Shown piece after piece: positions 1 through 8,295 of a stretch of 64,000 bases of DNA; position 1 is the first letter of the stretch; every line of letters starts with the position of its first letter. The notes beneath the pieces were generated by a model. That model ran no database searches. It saw only the letters and a list, made by a program, of their open reading frames with translations, and was not told where the DNA came from. The stretch covers positions 2,480,001 to 2,544,000 of the forward strand of contig NZ_CP060039.1 in NCBI RefSeq assembly GCF_014211915.1, given 5' to 3'. This DNA comes from Burkholderia cenocepacia (GTDB taxonomy: Bacteria > Pseudomonadota > Gammaproteobacteria > Burkholderiales > Burkholderiaceae). The position numbers and the translations under genes are program-made.

Positions 1-962
1 AGCACCGCGCACATCGCGCCGGCCGTCGTGATCTGGATCGCGCTCATGTGCATCCCGCACACGTCCTTCGCGAAGATCTTGCGCGTGAACACGTCCTGCA
101 CCAGCTGGCCGTCCTTCACGCCCGTCACCGTGACGAACACGAGCACGACGTCCTGCTTCGTCGACGGCACCGCGCGGCGCATGATCGACTTCAGCGTGTC
201 GCGATCGGTCGACAGACGCAGGTCTTCCAGCAGAAACTGGACGAGCTCGCGGTGGCCCGGATAGCGCACCGACTTGTAGTCGAGCGTCTCGACCTTGCCC
301 GACAGCGTCTCGCACAGCGTGCCCAGGCCGCCCGACGTGTTGAACGCTTCGTATTCGGTGCCGTCGAGCGAGAAGTGTTCGAGGCCCTCGAGCGGCTGCA
401 CCCACTGCTTGCGGCCGTCGCGGATCGCTTCGCACGGCTGGCAGTATTCGTTGATCAGGCCGTCGACGCTCCACGTCAGGTTGTACTTCAGCGCGTTGGT
501 CGGATATTCGGGCAGCGCGCCGACGCGCATCTTCACGTCGCGCACTTCGCTGAAGCCGTTCACGAGCTCGTGCGCGGCGATGCCGATGAAGCCCGGCGCG
601 AGGCCGCACTGCGGCATGAACGCGCGGTCGGAGCCGTCGGCCAGTTCGCGGATCGCGTGGGTGGCGCGCACGTCTTCGGTCAGGTCGAAGTAGTGAACGC
701 CGGCCGCCTTCGCGGCCGCGGCCACGTTGACCGCGAGGTAGTAAGGCAGCGCGTTGACGAGCGCATCGAAGCCCTTCACTGCTTCGCGGATCGCATTCGC
801 GTCGGCCGAATCGACCCGTTGCGTCGCGATGCCTTCGCGCGACAGCTTCGCGAGCGCATCCGCATCGCGGTCGAACGCGACGACTTCGTAGTCGCCCGTT
901 TCGCGCAGCATGTGAGCAATGGTGTGGCCGATCAGACCTGCGCCGACGATGGCGATTTTCAT
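1..962 (-). CDS. Saccharopine dehydrogenase family protein (lysine dehydrogenase-like), C-terminus outside window
   Basis: The 320 visible residues begin MKIAIVGAGLIGHTIAHML, a Rossmann fold with the GxGxxG dinucleotide signature at residues 7-12, typical of the saccharopine/lysine dehydrogenase superfamily. Further in, the segment MPQCGLAPGF (near residue 135) is a family hallmark before the substrate domain. These enzymes oxidise lysine or saccharopine, or act on related amino acids, in the cytoplasm; the exact substrate cannot be read here. The start is supported by AGGAGA eight or so bases upstream of ATG. The gene runs off the left edge, so the stop codon is not seen. An Lrp/AsnC regulator on the same strand lies about 500 bp upstream, which would fit amino-acid-responsive control, but that link is inference. 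Confidence 0.8.
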   Translation of the reverse strand, partial: MKIAIVGAGLIGHTIAHMLRETGDYEVVAFDRDADALAKLSREGIATQRVDSADANAIREAVKGFDALVNALPYYLAVNVAAAAKAAGVHYFDLTEDVRATHAIRELADGSDRAFMPQCGLAPGFIGIAAHELVNGFSEVRDVKMRVGALPEYPTNALKYNLTWSVDGLINEYCQPCEAIRDGRKQWVQPLEGLEHFSLDGTEYEAFNTSGGLGTLCETLSGKVETLDYKSVRYPGHRELVQFLLEDLRLSTDRDTLKSIMRRAVPSTKQDVVLVFVTVTGVKDGQLVQDVFTRKIFAKDVCGMHMSAIQITTAGAMCAV

Positions 963-1464
963 GCGCTTATCTCCTGATGATGGGTTTCGTGTTGGTGTAC
1001 GGCGTCGAGCCATGAACACAGTTTAGGGGCGCTCAAAATCAGTTCCAAGACGAAGAATGATGCGAAACGACCGATAGTTTCAACGTTATGACGACACTTT
1101 TCGCCGAAACGACCAATTCATCTAAAAATCGCGTAACGGCGCTGTCGCAACCCGGCCGTTGGCGGTTGCGCATTGCAACGACGAAGACGAGGACGCACGG
1201 CATGGTTCCCGACACACGAACTGCACATGCGTCACGGCCTACACGCCGGTCGAAGCGGAATACGGAAAGGAGAGTCGGGAGAGAGACGCGCGAAGTGCGC
1301 GGAAGGATGGCGACGGGCACTCATGCCGATCATGAGGTACAACGAAGCCGATACGAAGGCGGCCGGGCATCTACCCGCCGTTAATCCAGACACCCGTGAC
1401 GCAGCGAAACCGGCGCCGCCATGCGCTTGCGCCGTCCGTCATGCGCGGTGCCGCATGCAACGGG
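963..1464. other. 502-bp intergenic region
   Basis: No convincing coding frame, RNA gene or strong hairpin is visible. The part nearest the dehydrogenase (about 1020-1170) is AT-richer than its surroundings and probably carries that gene's promoter and any regulator sites. Confidence 0.5.
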
Positions 1465-1929
1465 TCAGCCGCCGATCGTCCCGCGGTCGATCTTGCGCGA
1501 CAGGATGATCGACGTCGTCGTGCGCTCGACGCCTTCGAGCGTGCCGATCTGGTCGAGCAGGTCGTTGAGCCGTTCCGGCGAATCGGCGCGCAGCCACGCG
1601 ACGTAGTCGTACTCGCCGCTCACCGCGCACAACAGCTGGACTTCCGGCATCCGGTCGAGCTTGCGCAAGACGTCCTTGCCGAATTTCGGCGTGAGGATGA
1701 TGCCGACGTACGCATAGATGCTGGCGTCCAGCACGTCCTGCCCGAGCCGCACGCTGTACCCGGCGATCACGTTCGTGCGTTCGAGCCGCGCGATGCGCGC
1801 GACGACCGTCGTGCGCGCCACGTCGAGCTGGCGCGCGAGATCCGCGACGCTGGCGCGCGCATCGGCTTGCAGCAGCGCGACGAGTTGCCGGTCGAGATCG
1901 TCGAGTTGGTCGAGGCGGGGTGGGCGCAT
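1465..1929 (-). CDS. Lrp/AsnC family transcriptional regulator
   Basis: This 154-residue protein has the length and two-domain layout of the feast/famine regulators. An N-terminal AsnC-type helix-turn-helix (residues about 8-60, with DLARQLDVARTTVVARI) is followed by a RAM/AsnC ligand-binding domain (from about residue 70, with the glycine-containing AVSGEYDYV stretch). Such proteins form octamers that sense amino acids and control transport or catabolism. I chose ATG at 1929 because the core family starts a few residues upstream of the HTH; the longer in-frame extension to 2175 has no family counterpart and crosses the divergent promoter region. It lies between a lysine/saccharopine dehydrogenase-like gene and a divergent periplasmic protein gene. 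Its ligand is unknown. Confidence 0.85.
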   Translation of the reverse strand: MRPPRLDQLDDLDRQLVALLQADARASVADLARQLDVARTTVVARIARLERTNVIAGYSVRLGQDVLDASIYAYVGIILTPKFGKDVLRKLDRMPEVQLLCAVSGEYDYVAWLRADSPERLNDLLDQIGTLEGVERTTTSIILSRKIDRGTIGG

Positions 1930-2177
1930 GACGCTGGGCCGGTACGCATGTGCCGGCGGAGTGGAAAGTGACGCGATGATAGCGCCGATCGCCGGCGCGC
2001 CCAACCGGCACGGCCCGGATTCGCAGCTTCGATTTCGATTCGTATCGGATGTAAGCAAGTGTCGCATTCCCTGCCGCGCTGCATGCAACGTGCTACTAAT
2101 AGCGGGCGACGCGACAGGCGCGCCGGCGGCGATGGCCGCCGCGCCCGCTCGCCAGACACCACCCCGGAGAGCCAACC

Positions 2178-2728
2178 ATGAAGAAAATCTCGCTCACCCT
2201 CGCTACGCTCGTCGTTGCAGCCAGCGCATTCGCGCAGACCCCGGCGCAGCCGCAAGCGCCCGCCCAGGCACCGGCCACGGCGGCCGCGGCATCGGCCCGA
2301 GCGCAGAGCAGCGCGCGGCCCGCCACGAGGCGCGCATCGAGCAGCGCATCAAGTACCTGCACGACCAGTTGAAGATCACGTCGGCGCAGGAACCGCAATG
2401 GAAGACGTTCGCCGACACGATGCGCGACAACGGCGCAACGATGGGCCGCCTCTATGGCGAACGGATGGCGAAGCACGACGTGTCCGCGCTCGACGACATG
2501 AAGCAGTACGCGGAACTGTCGCAGGCGAACGCCGATGGCGCGAAGAAGCTCGCCGACGCGTTCGCGCCGCTGTACGAGAGCTTCCCGGCCGAGCAGAAGG
2601 TGCTGGCCGACACGACGTTCCGCAGCTGGCTGCACCACGGCGGCGAGCACCGCGGCAAGGGCAAGACGAAGGGCAAGGACGGCAAGGCAGCCGCCGCGCC
2701 GGCCGCAAGCGCACCCGCGCAGCCCTGA
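2178..2728 (+). pseudogene. Periplasmic LTXXQ/Spy-like protein with an apparent frameshift
   Basis: A clear signal peptide (MKKISLTLATLVVAASAFA) starts at 2178 but its frame stops at 2372. The rest of a normal protein continues in the -1 frame: after roughly position 2270-2330 that frame reads PSAEQRAARHEARIEQRIKY, then LKITSAQEPQWKTFADTM (an LTxxQ-like motif) and a lysine/alanine-rich tail to the stop at 2728. Joined, this gives a protein of about 180 residues like the Spy/CpxP-related LTXXQ family of periplasmic chaperone-like or envelope-stress proteins. The simplest reading is a one-base loss in the GC-rich linker. It could be a true mutation, an assembly error, or less likely a programmed shift. 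Codon use stays normal in the downstream frame, so decay would be recent. It diverges from the Lrp-type gene, sharing about 250 bp of upstream DNA. Confidence 0.7.
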
Positions 2729-2863
2729 CCCTCCCCGCCGGCGCCGTGCCGGCCCGCCCGGGGCCGAACGGCGCCGCGCCGCGATCGGCGATCGGCGCGT
2801 CACACGGCGCGCCGAATTCGGGATAAGCTCCCGGCTTTTCCCGCTTTCCCGCCCTTCCCCGCC

Positions 2864-3295
2864 ATGCTCGAACTCAAGCAACTCGATCTGCGTACCGATC
2901 CGCAGGCCCGTCGCGTCGTCAAGGACGAAACCGTCGCCGTGTCCTTCGCGGACGCCGACGGCGAACTGATGAGCCTCGAAGGCCCGAACCGTTATGTCGC
3001 GGGCGACGCGCTGATCACCGGCTCGACCGGCGACCGCTGGGTCGTGTCGCGCGCGCGCTTCGACGCCAAATACCTGCCCGCCGATCCGGCACTCGCGCAC
3101 GGCACGCCGGGCGCCTACCGCAACCGGCCGGCCGTCGTGCTCGCGCGCCGGATGGACGAGGCGTTTACGATCGCCCGCTCGGAAAACGGCGACACGCTGC
3201 GCGGCGCCGCCGGCGACTGGGTAATGCAATACGCGCCCGGCGACTACGGCGTCGTGCAGGCGCAGCGCTTCGCGCAGGTCTACCGCGACGCGTAA
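2864..3295 (+). CDS. PGDYG family protein
   Basis: The 143-residue protein lacks a signal peptide or membrane segment. It ends with DWVMQYAPGDYGVVQAQRF, containing the PGDYG motif that names a small Pfam family of unknown function. The body repeats short beta-rich segments such as GDALITGSTGDRWVVSR and looks like two related lobes, a layout seen in small cytosolic beta-fold proteins. The start ATG at 2864 is the only reasonable one. It is convergent with the DUF3022 gene and separated from it by a GC-rich hairpin. No function is known. Confidence 0.7.
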   Translation: MLELKQLDLRTDPQARRVVKDETVAVSFADADGELMSLEGPNRYVAGDALITGSTGDRWVVSRARFDAKYLPADPALAHGTPGAYRNRPAVVLARRMDEAFTIARSENGDTLRGAAGDWVMQYAPGDYGVVQAQRFAQVYRDA

Positions 3296-3308
3296 CGCCT
3301 GACGCACC

Positions 3309-3328
3309 GCGCCGGCCGAGGCCGGCGC
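3309..3328. terminator. Hairpin between convergent genes
   Basis: A perfect inverted repeat, GCGCCGGCC / GGCCGGCGC with a two-base loop, lies between the two convergent stop codons. It has no T tract, so it may only partly terminate transcription. Confidence 0.35.
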
Positions 3329-3334
3329 CACGGC

Positions 3335-3697
3335 TCACGCAAAGTCTTCGTCGAGTTCGAGTTCCGCGTCGCGCTCGACGGCCTCGCCGGCCGCGTGCCG
3401 CTCTTCGAGCGAGCCGAGCATCGCTTCCGTATACGCATGCAGCACCGCATGGCTGCGCGCGCGCTGCATCGGCTTGAGCGCCAGGTAGCGCGCGAGCGCG
3501 GCCGGCACGATCCGGATGTCGAGCGTCATCCGCTTCGGCGTCGCGCCGAACCGCATCGCCAGCCAGTGCACGGACAGGAAGCGCCCGCGTTCGTCGCTGC
3601 TTTCGGCGAAGCGTGTTTGCTCCGGAAAGAGATCGCAGATCACGCGTGCCAGCGCGTCGAATTCCGCGCTCTGGCATTCGATCAGATAGTCGTCCAT
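3335..3697 (-). CDS. DUF3022 domain-containing protein
   Basis: This is a 120-residue soluble acidic protein with a glutamate/aspartate-rich end (ERDAELELDEDFA). It resembles the Burkholderia-restricted DUF3022 family (FLSVHWLAMRFGATPKRMTLDIRI in the middle). It begins 12 bp after the stop of the YhfC-like gene and is probably cotranscribed with it; a GGGAGA ribosome site lies in the gap. No function is known. The family assignment is from memory of the sequence pattern. Confidence 0.6.
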   Translation of the reverse strand: MDDYLIECQSAEFDALARVICDLFPEQTRFAESSDERGRFLSVHWLAMRFGATPKRMTLDIRIVPAALARYLALKPMQRARSHAVLHAYTEAMLGSLEERHAAGEAVERDAELELDEDFA

Positions 3698-3709
3698 TGC
3701 GCTCTCCCG

Positions 3710-4498
3710 TCAGGCCGCCGCACGCGACGGCCGGCACGCCTTCACCAGCGCGATCACCAGGATCGCGACCAGCACGACATACGCGGCCTCGACCCACGCG
3801 GCCGGCAGCACGCGCACCTGGTACAGCAGCGTCGGCGTCGCCGCGAGCGCATGCAGCACGATCGCGAGCGGCAACACGGCCATCCGGCCGGCCCGCACGC
3901 CGCGCCACACCAGCACCGACAGCGCCAGTTGCACCGCGAACGCCGCGCAGCGCTCGAGCAGCAACAGCAGGATCGACTGGGCCGACAGCGTCGCGAGCAT
4001 CATGTGCAGCCGCACCACGGTGTCGACCGGCAGGTCGGACAACTGCGTCTCGAGCTGGCCGCGGCTCGCGAGCCACGCGAGATACGACCACTGGCCCCAG
4101 ACGAGCACGCCGACGAACCACGCTTCGGCGCCGCCGTGACCGATGCCGTAGCCGATCCCGCGACCGTCGCCGGCCGATGCGCCATAGCGGCGGTCCAGAA
4201 AACGCATCCCGACATAGCGGCCGACTTCCTCGAATACGGCGGTCGCGAGCGCGCTGTACGCGACGAACGCGAGCGGCTGCGTCAGCCAGCCGTCCTCGGG
4301 CGTGTGGCTCAGCACGAGCCCGTGGAACGCGCGCTCGAGGATCATCGCGAACAGCGTGAAGACGGTGACGCCGACGATCGTGTCGCGGCGGTTGAGCGCA
4401 AGCGGCTTGCGCAGGATGCGGTAGAGGACGAGCGGCAGCAGCGCGATGATCAGCGTGGCGGCGATCAGCGCGGCCAGCGTGACGGGAGCGACAGTCAT
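3710..4498 (-). CDS. YhfC-type intramembrane peptidase-like protein
   Basis: This 262-residue polytopic membrane protein has about seven hydrophobic segments. It carries FEEVGRYVG near residue 90 and GYGIGHGGAEAW near residue 120, the paired glutamate and histidine motifs of the YhfC family. That family is thought to be related to CPBP-type intramembrane metalloproteases; activity and substrate are not established. I chose ATG at 4498 because the first membrane helix begins right after it, while the longer frame adds a polar cysteine/arginine-rich stretch. It sits 55 bp downstream of ptxS on the same strand and directly upstream of the DUF3022 gene, so read-through from ptxS is possible. Confidence 0.7.
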   Translation of the reverse strand: MTVAPVTLAALIAATLIIALLPLVLYRILRKPLALNRRDTIVGVTVFTLFAMILERAFHGLVLSHTPEDGWLTQPLAFVAYSALATAVFEEVGRYVGMRFLDRRYGASAGDGRGIGYGIGHGGAEAWFVGVLVWGQWSYLAWLASRGQLETQLSDLPVDTVVRLHMMLATLSAQSILLLLLERCAAFAVQLALSVLVWRGVRAGRMAVLPLAIVLHALAATPTLLYQVRVLPAAWVEAAYVVLVAILVIALVKACRPSRAAA

Positions 4499-4553
4499 GT
4501 ATTTCCTTGGTTCGAAGCAGCGCACCTGACACGCCGCGTGCCCCGAATGATAC

Positions 4554-5597
4554 TCAGCTTGCGGTCGACGCGCGCGCAATCAACTCGCCGGGCAGCATCG
4601 CGACGCGCACGTCGCCCGCCGCGCCGTCGATCCGCTCGTGCACGAATTCGACGGCCTTGTAGCCGATTTCGTAGGTCGGCTGACGGATCGTCGTAATGCC
4701 GATCAGCTCGGCCCATTCCGGATCGTCGATCGACAGCAGCGCCGCCTTTTGCTGCCACGCGGCGCCGAAGCGCGCGCGCAGGTGGCGCGCGATCGCCAGC
4801 GCGACCGGCGCGTTCGCGGCGAACAGCGCCGCGCGCACGCCGCGCCGGGCTGCATCGTCGATGCGGGCATCGACGTCGGCGAGCGCCGCCGCGGCCGCGG
4901 CGGGTTCGTTCAGGTCGAGCACGACCGTCGGCGGCACCGGCAGCCCGCGTGCGGCCAGCGCCGCGCGGAACGCGGCCTCGCGCACGCGCCGCGAGCTGAC
5001 CTGCTCGAACGGCTGCACGACGAAGTGGATCGCGTCGAAACCGTGCTCGACCAGATGCGCGAGCGCCGTCTCGATCGCGTCGGTGTTGTCGAGGCCGATC
5101 AGGTCGGCCTCGAAGCCCTCGACCGTGCGGTCGACGAGCACCGCCGGAATGCCGGCGCCGCGCAGCGGGCGCAGCACGTCTTCCTCGGCGCCGAGCGCGT
5201 TGACGATCAGCCCTTCGACGCGGTAGGTCGTGAGCAGCTGCAGGAAGCGGCGCTCCATCTCGACTTCGTTCGCCGCGTGACAGATGAGCGGCATGTAGCC
5301 GAGCGCATGGCACGCGGCCTCGACGCCCTGCAGCACTTCGACGGTGTAAGGATTGGTCAGGTCGGCCGCGAGCATGCCGAGCAGCCGGTTACGGCCGCGC
5401 TTGAGCCCGCGCGCCATCTGGTTCGGCCGGTAGTTGAGGCGCGCGATGGCCGCCTCGATCCGCTGGCGCAGATCGACGGACAGCACGTGCGTCTCGCCGT
5501 TCAGATAGCGCGAAACGCTGGTCTTGCCCGTGCCGGCCTCGCGCGCGACGTCGCTGATCGTCGCCGGACGCGTCGTGGAAGGTTGCGTATCGGTCAC
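4554..5597 (-). CDS. ptxS: PtxS-like LacI-family repressor of 2-ketogluconate use
   Basis: The 347-residue protein has the LacI layout. An N-terminal HTH (ATISDVAREAGTGKTSVSRYL, residues about 12-32) and hinge helix (YRPNQMARGLKRG) are followed by a periplasmic-binding-like effector domain. It starts with GTG at 5597, preceded by GAGG. In pseudomonads PtxS represses the kgu genes and releases DNA when 2-ketogluconate binds. Here it lies just downstream of kguD in a ptxS-kguD-T-K-E arrangement, which supports the name strongly. A perfect palindromic site in front of kguE (10109-10124) is its likely operator. The 330-bp gap to kguD shows it probably has its own promoter. Confidence 0.85.
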   Translation of the reverse strand: MTDTQPSTTRPATISDVAREAGTGKTSVSRYLNGETHVLSVDLRQRIEAAIARLNYRPNQMARGLKRGRNRLLGMLAADLTNPYTVEVLQGVEAACHALGYMPLICHAANEVEMERRFLQLLTTYRVEGLIVNALGAEEDVLRPLRGAGIPAVLVDRTVEGFEADLIGLDNTDAIETALAHLVEHGFDAIHFVVQPFEQVSSRRVREAAFRAALAARGLPVPPTVVLDLNEPAAAAAALADVDARIDDAARRGVRAALFAANAPVALAIARHLRARFGAAWQQKAALLSIDDPEWAELIGITTIRQPTYEIGYKAVEFVHERIDGAAGDVRVAMLPGELIARASTAS

Positions 5598-5929
5598 TGT
5601 CGTGCCTCGCGACGTACGATCCGCGCCGCTTCGTGAGCAGACGGACCTTTGTTGTTGGAAACGTAAGCCAACCGGCGGCCTCCCCTGTCCTGGCGCGTCG
5701 GCGCCTGCGCTGGCCCGGTGCTGCGCGGTCGAGCCGCGCCCGCCAGCAGCGTGCTACGGCAGTCGGCCGCACCGGAGCTGGCGCGGATGCCCGTCGCGCG
5801 ACGCCGCCGGCCGCGTGGCCGGCCGTCGATACGACGAGCGCGGGCGATCATAACGCAGCCAGCCCTTCGGCACCAAGATCATCGACTCTAACGGTGCCGG
5901 CACCGTGCCGGCCGGTTGCCTCGGGCGGC
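5598..5929. promoter_or_regulatory. ptxS upstream region
   Basis: This 332-bp gap between kguD and ptxS should hold the ptxS promoter. A weak GTTGG / CCAAC inverted repeat spans 5654-5672, and a perfect palindrome, CGGTGCCGGCACCG, lies at 5892-5905 close to the kguD stop. Neither matches the perfect operator seen before kguE, so autoregulation is not shown by the sequence. Confidence 0.3.
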
Positions 5930-6895
5930 TCAGGCGTGCGCCAGCGCATCCGGATTGACGAGATTCGTGCGCAGCGTGCCGGCCAGCGCGCCGACGAGGT
6001 TTTCCGCGGCGCAGCGCGCCATCGCATGGCGCGTCTCGTGCGTCGCCGAGCCGATATGCGGCAGCGCGACGACGTTCTTCATCTGCAGCAGCGGCGAATC
6101 CGCCGGCAGCGGCTCCTTCTCGAACACGTCGAGCCCCGCGCCGCGGATCGTCCCCGCGCGCAGCGCGTCGACCAGCGCGGCTTCGTCGACCACGGGCCCG
6201 CGCGATGCATTGATCAGGATCGCGCCGCGTTTCATCTTCGCGAATTCGGGCGCGCCGATCAGGTGGCGCGTGTCGGGCGACAGCGGCACCTGCAGGCACA
6301 CGAAATCGGACTGCGCGAGCAACTCGTCGAGCGTCACGCGCCGGGCGCCGTACTGCGTCTCGGCCTCGGCATGCGCGGACCGGTTCGCGTACAACACCTG
6401 CATCCGGAAGCCGAGCGCCGCGCGGCGCGCGACCGCGCCGCCGATCCGCCCGAGCCCGACGATGCCGAGCGTCTTGCCCTGCACGTCGGTGCCGTACAGG
6501 TCCGGGCCGATGCTGCGATGCCAGTTGCCGGCCTTCACCCATTCGGCCAGTTCGACCACGCGCCGCGCGGAGGCCAGGATCAGCGAAAACACCGTATCGG
6601 CCGTCGACTCGGTCAGCACGTCCGGCGTATGCGCGAGCACGATGCCGCGCCGCGTGAAATCGGCGACGTCGAAGTTGTCGTAACCGACCGAGATCGTCGA
6701 CCACGCCTTCAGCCGCGGCGCGCGATCGAGCATCTGCGGCGTGACCTTCAGGCTCGCGCCGATCGCGCCGTCCGCGTCGCCGAGCGCGGCGGCGAGCGCG
6801 TCGGCGCCGTCGGCCTGCACGACGTCCGCATGCTCGCGCAGGTACGCGAGAACGTCATCGGGCAGCGGCTTGTACGCGACGATACGGGGCTTCAT
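5930..6895 (-). CDS. kguD: 2-ketogluconate 6-phosphate reductase (D-2-hydroxyacid dehydrogenase family)
   Basis: The 321-residue enzyme belongs to the D-isomer-specific 2-hydroxyacid dehydrogenases. The NAD(P) fold carries LGIVGLGRIGGAVARRAAL (residues about 140-158). The catalytic Arg lies in INASRGPVVDE, the Glu in DVFEKEP and the His in LPHIGSATHETR. In the kgu pathway it reduces 2-keto-6-phosphogluconate to 6-phosphogluconate in the cytoplasm. ATG at 6895 is 4 bp past the kguT stop, with AAGGA inside the end of kguT, so translation is coupled. The longer frame to 6937 would overlap kguT and is rejected. Confidence 0.85.
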   Translation of the reverse strand: MKPRIVAYKPLPDDVLAYLREHADVVQADGADALAAALGDADGAIGASLKVTPQMLDRAPRLKAWSTISVGYDNFDVADFTRRGIVLAHTPDVLTESTADTVFSLILASARRVVELAEWVKAGNWHRSIGPDLYGTDVQGKTLGIVGLGRIGGAVARRAALGFRMQVLYANRSAHAEAETQYGARRVTLDELLAQSDFVCLQVPLSPDTRHLIGAPEFAKMKRGAILINASRGPVVDEAALVDALRAGTIRGAGLDVFEKEPLPADSPLLQMKNVVALPHIGSATHETRHAMARCAAENLVGALAGTLRTNLVNPDALAHA

Positions 6896-6899
6896 CGTT

Positions 6900-8180
6900 T
6901 CATTTTCCTTGCAGCGGCGCCGCGAGCGGATGCGCATCGCGCGCCTGGGGTTTGACGGACAGCGTGAGGATCACCGCGGCGACGAGCGCGGCGCTCATGA
7001 ATGCGTACGACGCGACGGGCGACCCGGTCGCACCGTTCAGGTAGCCGACGAAGTACGAGCCGACGAACGAGCCGAGCGCGCCCATGCTGTTGATCAGCGC
7101 CATCGCGCCGCCGGCGACGTTCTTCGGCAGCAGTTCCGGCACGATCGCGAAGAACGGGCCGTACGGCGCATACATCGCGGCGCCCGCGACGACCAGCAGC
7201 GCGTACGAAATCCAGAAATGCGACGAACCGAGCGCATACGACGCGGCGAACGCGGCCGCGCCGACCAGCAGGAACGGCCACACGAAGCCGCGGCGCGAGC
7301 CAACCTTGTCGGATGCCCACGAAGCGGCGAGCATCGCGATCGTCGCCGCGAGGTACGGCAGCGCGGACAGCCAGCCGGTCGCGACCATCCCGAGATCGGA
7401 ACCGTTCTTCACGATCGACGGCAGCCACAGCACGAAGCCGTACACGCCGATGCTCCAGCAAAAATACTGCGCGCACAGCTTGATCACGGCCGGCGAACGG
7501 AACGCCTCGCCATAGTTGCGCACGGGCTTGATCGCCGCCTGCTCGGCCGCGAGCGCGGCGTCGAGGTCGCGCTTTTCCTGCGCGCTCAACCACGGCGAAT
7601 CGGCCGGCTTGTCCTGCACGAGGAACCACCAGCACACGGCCCAGATGACGGCCGGCACGCCTTCGGCGATGAACATGTGGCGCCAGCCGAATTCATGCAC
7701 GAGATAGCCCGACACGATCGACATCCACAGCACGGTGACCGGGTTGCCGAGGATCAGGAACGTGTTCGCGCGCGAGCGCTCGTTCTTCGTGAACCAGTTG
7801 CTGATGTAGATCAGCATCGCCGGCATCACGGCCGCCTCGACGACGCCCAGCACGAAGCGGATCGCCATCAGCGACGGGATGTTGCTGACCACGCCGGTCA
7901 GCGCCGCGCAGCCGCCCCACAGCACGAGGCTGACGAACACGAGCTTCTTCACGCTGCGGCGTTCCGCGTAGATCGCGCCGGGAATCTGGAAGAAGAAGTA
8001 GCCGAGGAAGAACAGCGCGCCGATCAGCGACGACAGGCCCTTGCTGATGCCGAGATCCTGGTTGATGCCGGCCGCCGCCGCGAACCCGTAGTTCGCGCGA
8101 TCGAGGTAAGCGAGGCTGTAGGTGATGAAGACGATCGGCATGATCGTCCACCACCGACGGGCTGCGAGATTGGCTGCCAT
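6900..8180 (-). CDS. kguT: 2-ketogluconate transporter, MFS anion:cation symporter family
   Basis: This 426-residue protein has 12 predicted membrane helices. The family signature of the phthalate/glucarate/hexuronate-type MFS group is at the start (YLDRANYGFA), and a hydrophilic central loop contains AQEKRDLDAALAAEQAA. It should import 2-ketogluconate across the inner membrane with protons. ATG at 8180 precedes the first helix; the 20 extra residues of the longer frame are not typical. The gene lies between kguK (115 bp upstream) and kguD (4 bp downstream) and belongs to the same transcript. Substrate is assigned from the gene neighbourhood. Confidence 0.8.
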   Translation of the reverse strand: MAANLAARRWWTIMPIVFITYSLAYLDRANYGFAAAAGINQDLGISKGLSSLIGALFFLGYFFFQIPGAIYAERRSVKKLVFVSLVLWGGCAALTGVVSNIPSLMAIRFVLGVVEAAVMPAMLIYISNWFTKNERSRANTFLILGNPVTVLWMSIVSGYLVHEFGWRHMFIAEGVPAVIWAVCWWFLVQDKPADSPWLSAQEKRDLDAALAAEQAAIKPVRNYGEAFRSPAVIKLCAQYFCWSIGVYGFVLWLPSIVKNGSDLGMVATGWLSALPYLAATIAMLAASWASDKVGSRRGFVWPFLLVGAAAFAASYALGSSHFWISYALLVVAGAAMYAPYGPFFAIVPELLPKNVAGGAMALINSMGALGSFVGSYFVGYLNGATGSPVASYAFMSAALVAAVILTLSVKPQARDAHPLAAPLQGK

Positions 8181-8295
8181 GAGAGTGTCTCCGTATATGG
8201 ACCGGAGTGGGCGCGCTGGCGCCTGCCCGGCCTCGAACAAAACTACTGTGCGTCGCGCACGAAATGGATCCGCGGATTGTGCCGTGTCCGGCCTC

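Noticed and set aside
5654-5672. GTTGG/CCAAC repeat as a second PtxS operator
   Set aside because: Only five-base arms match and the central bases do not fit the perfect site before kguE.
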